Part shown: positions 51,501-58,044 of the stretch, piece by piece | Layout of the letters: each line of letters opens with the position of its first letter | Position numbering within the stretch: the stretch's first letter is position 1 | From: Ceriagrion tenellum | Taxonomy: Eukaryota; Arthropoda; Insecta; Odonata; Coenagrionidae | Direction of reading: 5' to 3' | Assembly: GCA_963169105.1 (NCBI GenBank) | Contig: OY720639.1 | Span: 48,403,848-48,467,847, forward strand | DNA: 64,000 bases | Position numbers and translations under genes: made by a program | The notes under the pieces: generated by a model | The model's input: only the letters and a program-made list of their open reading frames with translations | The model's database searches: none | What the model was told of the DNA's origin: nothing

Positions 51501-54500
51501 AAATGTGTTGAATTCGAATCTCACACACAGAATCTTGAATCCGAATCCTGCTTTCCCTTTGTTATACTTCCCAATTACTGATCATTAACAATACATAGAT
51601 AAATATTTAAATATTTTAGAATAAATTCAAATCCATTTTTATGGTTTCTTGTAAATTTATGAACCCAACATTTGTTCTAGGTTTTCTCCAAATCTAATAT
51701 CTAATTATTTAGTTTTTTAAAAAAACAAATTTTATTCACAATAAAGCCTATCACTTTCTCAGTGAGGAATAAAGAAAGATAGTGAAGGGAACATAACTGA
51801 ATTGTTTTACATATTCCGGTTCATTCTTAGTTATTTTCCAATGAGGTTTTTCAAAACCTTTCTATGTATTGCTTTTCTTAATTGTAGGCTTTTGCTGTTT
51901 ACTGCACTAAAATTGAAAATTTCTATGCATTACCACAGTATGATAGTGATTCTGCAGACCCAGCCATCGGATACAGTATTAGAACATCGCATAGATTGAT
52001 GAGACAATGTTTCAAACCCTGCCTCCGGTAAATGTCGATCAAATGTCATACATCTAACATAATGAACTTTTCATGGAAAGGAAAGAACTAACTCTTTCCT
52101 TGCAAAATTTGGTTTCATGAATACATTTTAGCACTTTTTGATTTCTCCTATAATTATATTTATGGGTGTTAAGAGTAGGGATGAGTTGATTCCACATTTT
52201 TTCGATTCCAATTCTGATTCTTTCAAATCGATTCCTGATTCTCGATTCCGATTCCATCGATTCTTATTCCTAATAGCATGTGGGATATTGATATACCAGT
52301 AGCATACGACTATTATTTAAATTCAAGTATTGGCTGAAATAAAATAACAAAGACAATTAAGTCGCTCAAAAAGTACATTTATTAACAAATAGCAAATCTA
52401 TCCTCAGCTTATATAGGTAGATATAAAGTACAAATTGATAGCCTACACCCAAAATAACTGAGACAAATATGATTTGATAAATGAAATTTGATTTGAATAT
52501 TTATCCATCTGGAATCGATGGAATCGGAATTGACTTTAGGTGATCAATTCTCAATATCGATTCTAATCCTGAGAATCAGTGGAATCGAGAATCGACATGT
52601 AGATTCGACTCATCCTTAGTTAAGAGCCTAAGAATTTCTTGACCAATCCTTAAAAAGGACCAGCTAAATTTTTCTCACATTTGCAGCGTTAAATCATAGC
52701 ACAAAGGAGCAACAAAAATGGATTTGAGAAAATTTTGCAGCATGATGAAAGCATTGTTTTATGATGTATTTATAATACTGGGTGTATAGACTTAATTATT
52801 CAAAAGCAAAAGAAATATTACCAGTCTATTGGTTGAACAAATAATAAAAACGGCTGGCATTATGATCTGCGGAATGTGCCCATCGGCATACAAAATGCTC
52901 TGGAAGGTCATGAAGGTGGTGTTACAGCACCGTGCGGCAATTTTAAAATGAAACTTGACGCAATTAATAACTATAAAAATATCCACTGACATGCATTTTA
53001 TGATGTAATGAGTCCTCAACCAAATTACCACACTTTTAGAAGTACAGCTGCATCAAAATGATAAATTGTGAGGAGAGATTTCAAATAAAGTCACAACAGA
53101 CGATGAAGGGTTTACAGAAGCAGAGCACATATGCCATCTGCCGAACAATCAGATTCAAATTCGATTAAATCTTTTTTGGAAGGATTCGATCAAATCTCAA
53201 ATCCATGGATTTGATAAGATTTGAACGAATCCTCGAATCCCGACCAAATCACTAATTATAAATTATACTTTATGATGCAATGAGTGCTGTACTCACTAAG
53301 TCAGTGAGCTGCTTCCCACTGTCTGTGCGTGTTCGAACAAACATGTTCAGCTGAGGTCCAACTGATGATGGGAGAGAGCTCGGGCCATCCCGTGAGCTGA
53401 GCAGCAATGCCCCTTCTACAGTTCCATCTGGGCCCAGCACATGGCGGATTCTCTCCCCTGATCCTCTAGGACTCCTTGTCCCCACTGACGATGGTGACAC
53501 GCCACCTTTACAAAATCATTTGATCTAAATCTCAAATTGATCGCACCAAAAAATACATACAAAGGCATTTAATTTTAATAAGACTGATACCATGCCTGAG
53601 AAATCCATTATCAGGCCATTGCCTTTTACATTGCCATAGTGGCATGCTATTAGATAAAAAAAAAGGTTTTTACTGTTTGATCCTGGAAAGATATATTAAG
53701 GACCTATTTTTACTCACAGGTACTTGATGGCACCATTATTGGAGAAAAAATACAAACGGAAAACTTACTTAAAAATTGGCCATTTCTACCGGGATGGTAC
53801 TCCACAAAAAGAAATCCATGTAAAATTTAACCATGGCATAAGTCTTAGCTACATCTTTCATCTTTGAATCCAGATATTCTCAAATACATAAGTTTCAGCC
53901 AATGTCCGTAATAAGGGGCCATTCAACAACCACGTGGTCGTTTTGGGGGGGAGGGTGGGGAGGAGTTAGAGTCTAGGCTGCGGTTGGTCACAAGAGGGGA
54001 GGGACGAATGCTGATTTTCACTCTGTGGTCTTACTGTTATTTTAAGTAATACACAATCCTTAAAAATTTCACCTTCATTTTCTTTGTTCTACTTCAGTTT
54101 TCAGCAGAGTTAGAGGTGAAAATATTAAAAAATAGGGAAAAGGAGAATTTCTGTGTATGACCACGTGACCCCCTGGGAGGGGGGGGGTCAAGACCATGGC
54201 CACGTCTGGTCAAAAGGGGGAAAGGGGGGGGTCGAAAAAAGGCCTAAAATAGGCCACGTGGTTGTTGAATGGCCCCTAATGTAAAGCAAGGAGGATACTC
54301 AGACCTATCATCAGCAAGAAATTGCACAGTGCAACAGTGCAGTGCAGTGGAAGACAACAAAGTTGCCCATTCAATCCAGAATCCCTACAGACCAATGTCA
54401 GAACTATCAGAACTAACAATCCAGGACCACTATTTTGGATTTTCAAAAACTATCCAATCCTCCTTCAATAAACATATTTCAATGGCATTTTCACACCTAA

Positions 54501-57485
54501 TTGTCTTAAACCACAACCCTAATTAGCTTAGCAAACATCCTTTCAATGCACCTAAAGCAAGGACCCTTCTCCTCTTTCCCGCAAATCACTCATTTTAATT
54601 ACACCATCTTACCTACCTCTGATTAACTACACAATAGACCTTTCCATTTCTTCCAGAACATTTCTCAAGTTGCTTATTGTGCTTGCATTTAATTTTCCAC
54701 TATCCTTGGTGAAATTACTTCAATATCATGATTTTTACAGAAGTAACTTGCCCTACCAAGTACCTGGCACGCATAGTTTAATTGCTGCCATAATGGTTAG
54801 ATATTCAGGAGAGATTAAGGAGTTTTCATGGCCATGTCTGAAACCCAGGAGACAGGTGGGTATGCGGCATTCAGGTCATCCATACCACTTGAGGAAATGA
54901 CCTTTCCAAATGCCTGCTGTGAGTAATTCCACCAGGGCCACATGGGCAGGATGCACCTGATGCTATATAACAGTGAGCCCTCCACCAAGCACACCAATGA
55001 TGAAAACTACTAGTTTCATTGAATGTTCAGAGTACATTAGCCGAATTTAAAATAGTAGGTTTCATAATTTGGTCATTTTTCATCTTTTTCATATCCATTT
55101 TTGTTTCAACAAGAGCTGAAAACTCTATCACTAATATGGTATGCATAAGGAGGTTGAGAATAAGGATATCAGGCTTGGCTACCTCCAACTGTCTGGAGGT
55201 GAGAAAGAAGTAATTTCATCAGATGATACATTTCTTATTCTCACGATGGACTCAATATCTCCAGGAGCATGGGACAGCACAGGTGCTTCACTGATACCAT
55301 ACTACTGTCAATGGAAATGTATAACACCCAGGGCAATGTTGCATTGTGCCATATTCGCTGACCTGGCATAGTCACTGCAGCCGTAGAGGAGACTCAAATG
55401 TCTTCTGCTGGGCTTGGCACGCCCAACATCTTGTCTCTGCAACCTCCACCTTAAACAACAGGTGGCAGGAGATGAGGACAAAGCCCTTAAGCCTGAATCT
55501 CACGATCATTTTTTCCGTCCCTTTCATGGGGTAGCTCCAATGATAGCTCAAATGATCGCTCGAAATCAATGATCGTGTGACTCGAAGAAAGTCAGGGATA
55601 TCTCCAACGATAGGGATCCCTATTGCTTTTTCCATCACTGGACATGTCCCTTTTTTCGTCCCTGGAGGCATCGCTGACTCCACCATTTAGCCCATCAGAG
55701 CGCTCAGCCACAAAGAGCGACGTTCGGCTTTCAATGGAATGAGATTAGTTAACGCCAATGATGCGAAAAGGGACGGAAAAAATGATGGAAAAAGGGACGG
55801 CCAAAATGACCGTGTGATTCAGAAAATGATAGCTCAAGCTATCATTGACACGGTCCCTGAAAAGCTATCATTAGAGCTATCCCTTAAAAGGGACAGGAAA
55901 AATGATCGTGTGATTCAGGCTTAAGTCTTGGACTTAAGACCAGCAGAGCATAAGAAGGCAAATGTTAGCTCCTTCAATATCCTATGCTTTTCCATGTTTT
56001 GATAGAAATTTCTTATCTTGGGCTTATTTATTTACTTGGGCTTGGGCTTATATTATAATTTCTTATCTAGATTTCTTAATTGGGCTTATCAAGCATGGCC
56101 TTCTGCTAATCTATTTTATGTTGATTGTATTTCCAATTGATATCACTGTGTGTTATAAAATAGTGATTAAAACAATTTTAAAACAAAACCAAACACTTTC
56201 CCAATCGGTGACATCCCTCCTCTGTGCCCCTTAAATGGTAAAAAAAGTGGAGTGTACCTCGCTCTAAAGAAGGAAAAAGCAGATACAAGGAGATTGAACA
56301 TGCAGAGCACACTGGCGGCAGTCAGCCTGTTAATATATGCCACTTATCTTAAAAATAATCTATATTTTCAATCCAACTGTTACCTTACACACTTTGTTTC
56401 CATTATTTTTATAGATTATTGCCACTTTTATAACCAGTCTATGAAGTCTACATTGGAATATCAAGACACAAATTTTTCAGCTCTAGATGAACCTCTGAAA
56501 AATGATTCTCATTATTGTATCAACATTTCATGGAGTTTCCTTTGGGTCCTGAGGCACTTAGTTGGTAAACTGAGTCAATTATCTTCAACAGTGTTAACCC
56601 CTGGAGTCTATGGGCCTCACTAAAAGCCATGACGCCTCTTATTTTAAAAACACTCATATCCCTGGGCATAGTAGGAGTAACCAAGTACTGATTCTCAGCC
56701 CTACCAATTACTAGAATTAGACACATTAGATGGTAGGCCGTTTCCTGGTCCTCTTTGCACTATCTGCAACTCAATGAATCCTCTATTCCCACATTGTGGG
56801 GGAGCTTCTTCACTCAATAGTAGCCAATTAACAGGACTACCATTGATTTCAATTTGATTCTATCTAATAATAGAGGTTGTCTTGCATAACAAGAACTTGG
56901 CCCATCTGTGAACTCTTAACTTTCCTCAGGCCTAGTACTGATCGCCAGATCTCAAAGTGCAAGGCTGTAGCTATAAGGTTCTCAGTATTAGCTGAACCCC
57001 AAATTTTGGCACAACAGCTTGAGCTCAATAACTCAAACCACATAATGCATCAGGGTTCAAATCCCTAAAGAGGGGGATGTTTTCCATTGGAATCCCTACA
57101 TGAGTGTCTTGTGGAGGGCACTTCAAGTGCAGTACTCTGTCTATTGGATGTGACGTTAAACCATGGTCCCTATGGCAGAAATGACCTTAGTTGCCTGTCG
57201 CCTCCCCGCATATCCAATCCAGTCCACTTGTGCATGGCACACACAATGAAATTTTAAAAATAAATGAACGGGCAAATATAAAAGATTCATAAAGTGCAGT
57301 GACATGCCTGACAAAACAGACGGTGGGCTACTACTTCCACCGGGGCTTGCACTTCCTGACGATGCTGGATGTGCCTCAGGAACTGCACTGGTAGATAACC
57401 TTCCACCACTTCCAGACAAAGACATCTGCCCAGTTTGCTGATGCGTGTCCTCTGAAGGACCTTCAGCCTTGGAATGGTCTTCATC
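18270..57485 (-). CDS. WDR44: WDR44 ortholog (Rab11-binding WD-repeat protein), C-terminal 778 aa
   Basis: Thirteen minus-strand exons join without a phase conflict into 778 codons plus stop: 57485-57308, 53505-53297, 48897-48761, 38600-38367, 37277-37031, 36129-35869, 31439-31275, 26071-25949, 25554-25423, 22451-22290, 22132-22017, 19963-19836, 18514-18270. Order: Ser/Gly/Pro-rich region (1-115); conserved TDSGKQLTDLEILEQVTVLN block and MRLTSEYVSN (about 120-176); acidic and basic linkers (180-340); seven WD repeats (about 377-770). Long runs match vertebrate WDR44 closely, e.g. GRLLASAGQD, SSSMDKTVRLWHISR, SGSLDGKLRLWNIPDKKVA, HTQIHVRSTRGKN, VTSNDSRIRLYDLRDLNLS, SVRRDRNDFWEGIK. WDR44 is known to bind active Rab11 on recycling endosomes and act in membrane tubulation and export. 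The N-terminal exon(s), with the FFAT-like and proline-rich parts of vertebrate WDR44, were not found. Confidence 0.93.
18819..19211. mobile_element. MITE with palindromic subterminal GTCCTAT..ATAGGAC
   Basis: Left end AACCCGTTAGCGCCCAGCG followed by GTCCTATTTATAGGAC; right end, read on the minus strand, CCAAATGCCAAGCG followed by GTCCTATATATAGGAC. The interior is AT-rich and non-coding. The left edge sequence TTCAACCC could be a mutated TTAA plus CCC, as in the piggyBac-type MITE at 24290, but the duplication is not intact. It lies in the last WDR44 intron. Confidence 0.6.
19836..19963 (-). CDS. WDR44: WDR44 exon l, WD repeat 6 (656-697)
   Basis: Acceptor TTTTCTCCTCAG, donor GTAAAG. HDGKYIVSGSENQCIYVWKT ends repeat 6, followed by the invariant SVRRDRNDFWEGIK. 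Confidence 0.96.
19964..22016. other. WDR44 intron, nothing recognised
   Basis: AT-rich intron between exons l and k. No transposon ends, RNA gene or conserved frame was seen. Confidence 0.5.
22017..22132 (-). CDS. WDR44: WDR44 exon k, WD repeats 5-6 (617-654)
   Basis: Acceptor ATCTTTTCCCAG, donor AG/GTGAGT. ILVTSNDSRIRLYDLRDLNL finishes repeat 5; SCKYKGYVNVSSQIKASF starts repeat 6. Confidence 0.96.
22290..22451 (-). CDS. WDR44: WDR44 exon j, WD repeats 4-5 (563-616)
   Basis: Acceptor TTTTGTTTCCAG, donor GTTTGC, phase 0 at both ends. NGKFAVVGSYDGRCIFYTTE completes repeat 4; YHTQIHVRSTRGKNSKGRKI and SGIEPMPGEDK open repeat 5. Confidence 0.96.
22640..23152 (+). mobile_element. 5'-truncated LINE, C-terminal RT fragment
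   Basis: Plus-strand frame reads RLQKQAVRIIAQKCNRSPSK, PIFKDLNLLPVPCIYLFLTI, then HHTRKKNDIHYNYVRTRVAK, MGIKLFNKLPLRVKEIKSIN, FKSELKRYLQNNLFYSIEEY. This is the conserved C-terminal region after the RT domain of many insect non-LTR elements (LQKxAxRII .. HxTRxK .. KLFNKLP .. FKxxLKxxL). It ends about 85 bases before a GGGCAAATAAAG tail and an ATT microsatellite at 23136-23150, as expected of a 5'-truncated insertion. It lies antisense in a WDR44 intron. Confidence 0.8.
23153..24285. other. WDR44 intron, nothing recognised
   Basis: No recognised feature between the LINE fragment and the MITE. Confidence 0.4.
24290..24627. mobile_element. piggyBac-type MITE, TTAA flanks
   Basis: TTAA at 24286-24289 and 24628-24631. 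Ends CACCTCAGCGC and, inverted, CCCCTCAAGCGC. Just inside the left end the palindromic word GCGTACCCAGTACGC occurs twice (near 24307 and 24351). 338 bp, no coding capacity. TTAA target and ends resemble the 3.2 kb piggyBac at 10016, so it was probably moved by a piggyBac-family transposase. Confidence 0.75.
25423..25554 (-). CDS. WDR44: WDR44 exon i, WD repeats 3-4 (519-562)
   Basis: Acceptor CTTTATTTCAG, donor GTATGG. DDRYFLSGSLDGKLRLWNIP ends repeat 3; KVAVWNEVEGQTKLITAANF opens repeat 4. Confidence 0.97.
25949..26071 (-). CDS. WDR44: WDR44 exon h, WD repeats 2-3 (478-518)
   Basis: Acceptor ATATTTCAG, donor GTAAGT. NYFILSSSMDKTVRLWHISR completes repeat 2, and KECLCCFQHIDFVTAIVFHP starts repeat 3. 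Nearly identical to vertebrate WDR44 in this stretch. Confidence 0.97.
27363..29029 (-). pseudogene. Tigger transposase (psq/CENP-B HTH, DDE), decayed
   Basis: Starts at ATG (29029-29027) with MADKRRSESKPGVSKRRRTI, then EEKIDIVKIYESG (psq-type helix-turn-helix). CENP-B-like HTH follows: WMEEQHRRGRPLSLMTIQHK, then GWFNGFKYHWNLHNVK (about 28740-28570). The DDE region is broken by stops but keeps pieces such as MSTKRGFF and GVWKKLCPGLVHFEGF. The C-terminus is open again: LEVEAEDVEELLDLHEEWTN and CYEETYHEKKKASLQTSLHS, FFTK, ending at 27363. Order and motifs match TIGD1-like Tigger transposases. Stops and frameshifts make it non-functional. Confidence 0.85.
29268..29414. mobile_element. 147-bp TIR insertion in the Tigger
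   Basis: Left end CAGTGCTGGATTAAC, right end inverted CAGTGCCGGACTTGG; GC-richer than its surroundings, with GGGCCCC near both ends. The ends resemble hAT-type CAGTGNCGGA termini. An exact target duplication was not seen, so boundaries are approximate. Confidence 0.5.
30323..31274. other. WDR44 intron, purine-rich stretch
   Basis: 30460-30950 is strongly purine-rich on the plus strand (many GAGGA and AAGGA words) with short broken frames. It may be a very old LINE remnant, but no protein motif could be identified. Confidence 0.25.
31275..31439 (-). CDS. WDR44: WDR44 exon g, WD repeat 2 start (423-477)
   Basis: Acceptor CTGTTCAACAG, donor GTAAGA. VSPTPSQESLVSQQSSSEEQ (a conserved Ser-rich insert) leads into PFVSRPFCTYAGHTSDLLDV and SWSK, the start of WD repeat 2. 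Confidence 0.95.
31667..31708 (-). ncRNA. hammerhead-like motif, left arm copy
   Basis: Minus strand: stem I ACAC/GTGT (31705-31708 with 31667-31670), core CTGAAGA (31704-31698), extra T, stem II GATAT/GTATT, GAAA, weak stem III (one C-A mismatch), triplet ATC. Stem I uses different bases from the plus copy but still pairs. Sense orientation relative to WDR44 pre-mRNA. Confidence 0.45.
31802..31847 (+). ncRNA. hammerhead-ribozyme-like motif, best copy
   Basis: Stem I pairs ATGCAT (31802-31807) with ATGTAT (31842-31847), six pairs with one G-U. Core CTGAAGA (31808-31814) fits C3-U-G-A-N-G-A9. One extra T, then stem II GATAC/GTATT with loop CTAT (31816-31829). GAAA at 31830-31833. Stem III CC/GG with a two-base loop, and the cleavage triplet GTC at 31839-31841 immediately before stem I. 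All hammerhead core bases are present, but the T at 31815 between A9 and stem II is not in the consensus, so activity is uncertain. Hammerheads are known from Penelope-like retroelements and retrozymes. Confidence 0.55.
31896..33779. other. WDR44 intron, little recognised
   Basis: No gene recognised. At 32399 the sequence TA followed by CAGTAGAAACTCGATAATAC looks like one end of a pogo/Tigger-type element, but no matching inverted end was found. Confidence 0.3.
33780..34220 (-). mobile_element. LINE fragment, RT C-terminal region
   Basis: Minus-strand pieces read WRRMQEVLWTERKIDVEVLG, IVGEERKLLDVIRRRLGR, IGNVLLKVVIEGRMSGRRKR, with stops and frameshifts. This resembles the region after the RT domain of RTE/jockey-like endonuclease-RT elements (GHVLR..L..IIEGR..GKRGRGRPR). 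Too short and decayed to assign a clade. Confidence 0.55.
34221..35868. other. WDR44 intron, nothing firm
   Basis: No gene or complete repeat recognised. Minus-strand TAGAGATGGGAAGAACCG at 34745-34728 resembles a hAT-type end without a partner. Confidence 0.3.
35869..36129 (-). CDS. WDR44: WDR44 exon f, WD repeat 1 (336-422)
   Basis: Acceptor TTCAATTTCAG, donor GTAAGA. Encodes HKGPYEWDGVQRIQEL, a Gly/Ser/Pro insert, then SAIWCMKFSWCGRLLASAGQ and DRVLRIWVLRSAWPYFQDMR. The WD repeat ends in RIW and is followed by the conserved YFxxMRxKYN. Confidence 0.95.
36130..37030. other. WDR44 intron, nothing recognised
   Basis: AT-rich intron between exons e and f with no visible feature. Confidence 0.5.
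37031..37277 (-). CDS. WDR44: WDR44 exon e (residues 254-335)
   Basis: Acceptor TTTGGCTTTCAG, donor GTGAAT. Begins KVLARSHQQLKRLLGSTVRR and is strongly basic, matching the Lys/Arg-rich helical segment before the WD domain in WDR44, followed by a Ser/Arg/Asp linker (HDDPADRLGVGQQPVIDQPK). Confidence 0.88.
37278..37946. other. WDR44 intron, nothing recognised
   Basis: First part of the intron between exons d and e. No feature apart from the palindrome that follows. Confidence 0.5.
37947..37992. repeat. 46-bp perfect palindrome
   Basis: Two 23-base arms starting ATTTGCTATGGTACACAAG and meeting at GATAC/GTATC, no mismatch and no spacer. It would extrude as a cruciform or be a replication/assembly foldback. 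Located in the intron between WDR44 exons e and d. Confidence 0.9.
38367..38600 (-). CDS. WDR44: WDR44 exon d (residues 176-252)
   Basis: Acceptor ATTTCTTGCAG, donor GTAAGC. Starts NSSLERERDSDEESVATGS and is acidic and Ser-rich, then DDEQGESTGRKRG. Corresponds to the poorly conserved acidic linker in relatives. A plus-strand open frame over the same bases (38343-38618) is an antisense shadow. Confidence 0.85.
38601..40907. other. WDR44 intron, nothing recognised
   Basis: Start of the 10 kb intron between exons c and d. No coding or repeat signature recognised up to the TIR element at 40908. Confidence 0.4.
41270..41610 (+). mobile_element. Penelope-like element fragment (GIY-YIG domain)
   Basis: Plus strand 41284-41511: CNSGEKCYIGQIGRSFCTIE, then LLAKQLLQTSHSCQFSPKIL. 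CxxxxKxYIGxTGRSFxxRxxEH .. AxHLxxxxHxF is the C-terminal GIY-YIG endonuclease signature of Penelope-like retroelements. Here the Tyr of GIY-like CYIG is kept but the domain is short and followed by stops. The pyrimidine-rich sequence after it to about 42.1 kb may be its 3' part. The RT domain was not found. Confidence 0.6.
42330..42600 (+). pseudogene. MADF/Myb-like fragment
   Basis: Frame reads VKKSTVFKNISSDFSKLAEE, IQQKLHNIWYQFNNELQKIQ, KKKSRSETR and then breaks. The WxxLRDxFRRELKKI-like helix pattern is that of MADF/Myb-SANT proteins, often the second gene of Harbinger elements. Short and decayed; similarity judged by eye only. Confidence 0.4.
43697..44027. mobile_element. pogo/Tigger-type MITE
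   Basis: Left end CAGTAAGTCCCCGGTACG, right end inverted CAGTAAGTCCTCGATTTATG. TA follows the right end; the left flank is CA, perhaps a mutated TA. 331 bp, no coding region. The CAGT..GTCCCCG start is close to the Tigger at 26743. Confidence 0.6.
44028..47278. other. WDR44 intron, nothing recognised
   Basis: AT-rich intron sequence with no recognised coding, RNA or transposon feature. Confidence 0.4.
47331..47371 (-). ncRNA. hammerhead-like motif
   Basis: Minus strand: stem I GATAT/GTATC (one G-U), core CTGATGA (47366-47360), extra T, stem II GCTG/CAGT, GCAA in place of GAAA, stem III one C-G pair, triplet GTC (47338-47336). Stem II differs from related units (GCCG/CGGT at 47379-47391) by compensating changes. 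Sense orientation relative to WDR44. Confidence 0.4.
47395..47435 (+). ncRNA. hammerhead-like motif
   Basis: Stem I GGTAT/ATACC (47395-47399 with 47431-47435), five Watson-Crick pairs. Core CTGATGA (47400-47406), extra T, short stem II GCC/GGT, then GCAA in place of GAAA, minimal stem III and triplet GTC (47428-47430). The A-to-C change in GAAA should abolish hammerhead cleavage, so this copy is probably inactive. Confidence 0.4.
47488..48760. other. WDR44 intron, nothing recognised
   Basis: End of the 10 kb intron before exon c; no feature seen. Confidence 0.4.
48761..48897 (-). CDS. WDR44: WDR44 exon c (residues 130-174)
   Basis: Acceptor CATTTTTAG, donor AG/GTGAGC. Encodes EILEQVTVLNLDTGERVPLS, VAEDKLPQCINPLSLHIMRL and TSEYV. 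This is the conserved NLDTGExxPLSxAExKLP block of WDR44. A nearer GTGAGG would give the wrong phase; the GTGAGC donor makes Ser across the junction (EYVSN). Confidence 0.92.
49394..49546. mobile_element. 153-bp foldback element
   Basis: Arms begin TGGACCATATAAAAATGA and, inverted, TGGACCAAATAAAAATGA, followed on both sides by ACTCCACTAGAGGTT and TTGGCACGA. The loop contains one hammerhead-like motif. A possible ATT flanking repeat exists if the element starts GGACC. Confidence 0.75.
49436..49504 (-). ncRNA. hammerhead-like motif, diverged
   Basis: Minus strand: distal stem I ATTGGCAC/GTGCCAAT (49504-49497 with 49443-49436) with a large bulge. Core CTGAAGA (49476-49470), extra T, perfect stem II GACAC/GTGTC with loop GAA, AAAA in place of GAAA, stem III TC/GG, triplet GTC (49446-49444). 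Loss of G12 and the bulged stem I suggest no activity. Sense orientation relative to WDR44. Confidence 0.4.
49547..52175. other. WDR44 intron, nothing firm
   Basis: No gene recognised. At 51482 TAGTGATGGGTCAAATCC resembles a hAT end, and an inverted similar word lies at 53265, but no target duplication supports joining them. Confidence 0.35.
52176..52618. mobile_element. hAT-type MITE, 8-bp duplication GTTAAGAG
   Basis: GTTAAGAG occurs at 52168-52175 and 52619-52626, an exact 8-bp target duplication as made by hAT transposases. Ends TAGGGATGAGTTGATTC and, inverted, TAAGGATGAGTCGAATC. Subterminal regions carry many GATTCCGATTC-like words on both sides. 443 bp, non-coding, in the intron between WDR44 exons b and c. 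Confidence 0.85.
53297..53505 (-). CDS. WDR44: WDR44 exon b (residues 60-129)
   Basis: Acceptor ATTTTGTAAAG, donor GTGAGT. Encodes GVSPSSVGTRSPRG, HVLGPDGTVEGALL and ends FVRTRTDSGKQLTDL, the start of the conserved block before the WD domain. Two bases at the start complete a Gly codon. Confidence 0.85.
53915..54276. mobile_element. PIF/Harbinger-type MITE, TAA duplication
   Basis: TAA at 53912-53914 and 54277-54279. Ends GGGGCCATTCAACAACCACG on both sides as inverted repeats. Interior has G-rich runs (53945-53960, 54178-54188) and no frame. The GGGG(C/T)CATTCA start and 3-bp duplication suggest the ISL2EU/Harbinger group, based on the ends only. Confidence 0.8.
54816..55060 (-). mobile_element. 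LINE fragment, same family as 59.1 kb
   Basis: Minus strand contains KLVVFIIGVLGGGLTVI, matching KLVVLVIGVLGG in the fragment at 59056-59450, and the two stretches are also alike at DNA level (for example CTACTAGTTT, AGCACACC). This hydrophobic V.GxLGG motif occurs after the RT domain of several LINE families. Confidence 0.55.
55491..55921. mobile_element. TTAA-flanked MITE, long TIR
   Basis: TTAA at 55487-55490 and 55922-55925. Inverted ends begin GCCTGAATC(T/A)CACGATC and match over about 37 bases with few changes. The interior repeats GATAGCT and GGGACGG words in both orientations. 431 bp and non-coding. TTAA target fits piggyBac or Kolobok; ends do not resemble the other TTAA elements here. 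Confidence 0.8.
55926..56999. other. WDR44 intron, nothing recognised
   Basis: Intron between exons a and b; no coding or repeat signature recognised. Confidence 0.35.
57000..57260 (+). mobile_element. candidate tRNA-derived SINE
   Basis: A perfect pol III B box GGTTCAAATCC lies at 57054-57064, with an A-box-like TGGCACAACAG about 45 bases before. Downstream come the words GACGTTAAACCATGGTCCC and, at the end, an A-rich tail (57243-57290). Structure fits a SINE but the head is diverged. Confidence 0.4.
57308..57485 (-). CDS. WDR44: WDR44 exon a (residues 1-59)
   Basis: Acceptor TTTCTTTTATAG, exon begins DEDHSKAEGPSEDTHQQTGQ and is rich in Ser, Gly and Pro. The frame must end one base into a codon to join exon b. 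The only fitting donor is CAG followed by GCATGT, a GC donor; no GT donor with the right phase was seen nearby. Low sequence conservation makes this the least certain of the thirteen. Confidence 0.6.
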
Positions 57486-58044
57486 CTATAAAAGAAAGCA
57501 ACCAGAAAATAATTATGAATGTATGTGCAGTGCTAGTGGCAGAAATATCAGACGGAAGAAAACTTTTGAATTTTGCATATGCCACGCACATCTAAGTTCA
57601 AGCACCCCATTTTTGTTAATATATCAGAAGCAAGCAGTTTTTTCCTTATTTTCTGTTATTTTCGAGCATTTTAGAGTTAAATAAATCTTCTTGTTTCATA
57701 GGCATGTAAGTTGAAATTACAACATTAATAATAACCAAGAAAGGTTTGATTTATATCATATGATGCTTTTTCTCATGATTTATTTTCATTATATTAATGA
57801 ACAAAAGCAAAATTAAAACTGTTTGGTAGTAGCTTTTAAAAAATGCAAAATGATAATATTATTCCTGGAATTTTCCTAGCCCACCTAAATACTGTTAACA
57901 ACACCCCGGGAGTGGCGTGGGTCTCAGAGACCACAACTCACTCTCATGTACTAAGCCTACATTTGTCCTAATGGAGAACTTGCAAGGTTATTTTACAGCT
58001 GTTTTAACTCATGCATCACATAGATAACCAAAAATGTTTACTAT
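57486..58044. other. no gene recognised
   Basis: Upstream side of WDR44 exon a, AT-rich. The next WDR44 exon was looked for and not found. Confidence 0.35.

Noticed and set aside
51482..53265. Possible large hAT element from TAGTGATGGGTC to its inverted partner
   Set aside because: Flanks do not share an 8-bp duplication and the ends match only loosely; the 52176-52618 MITE lies between.
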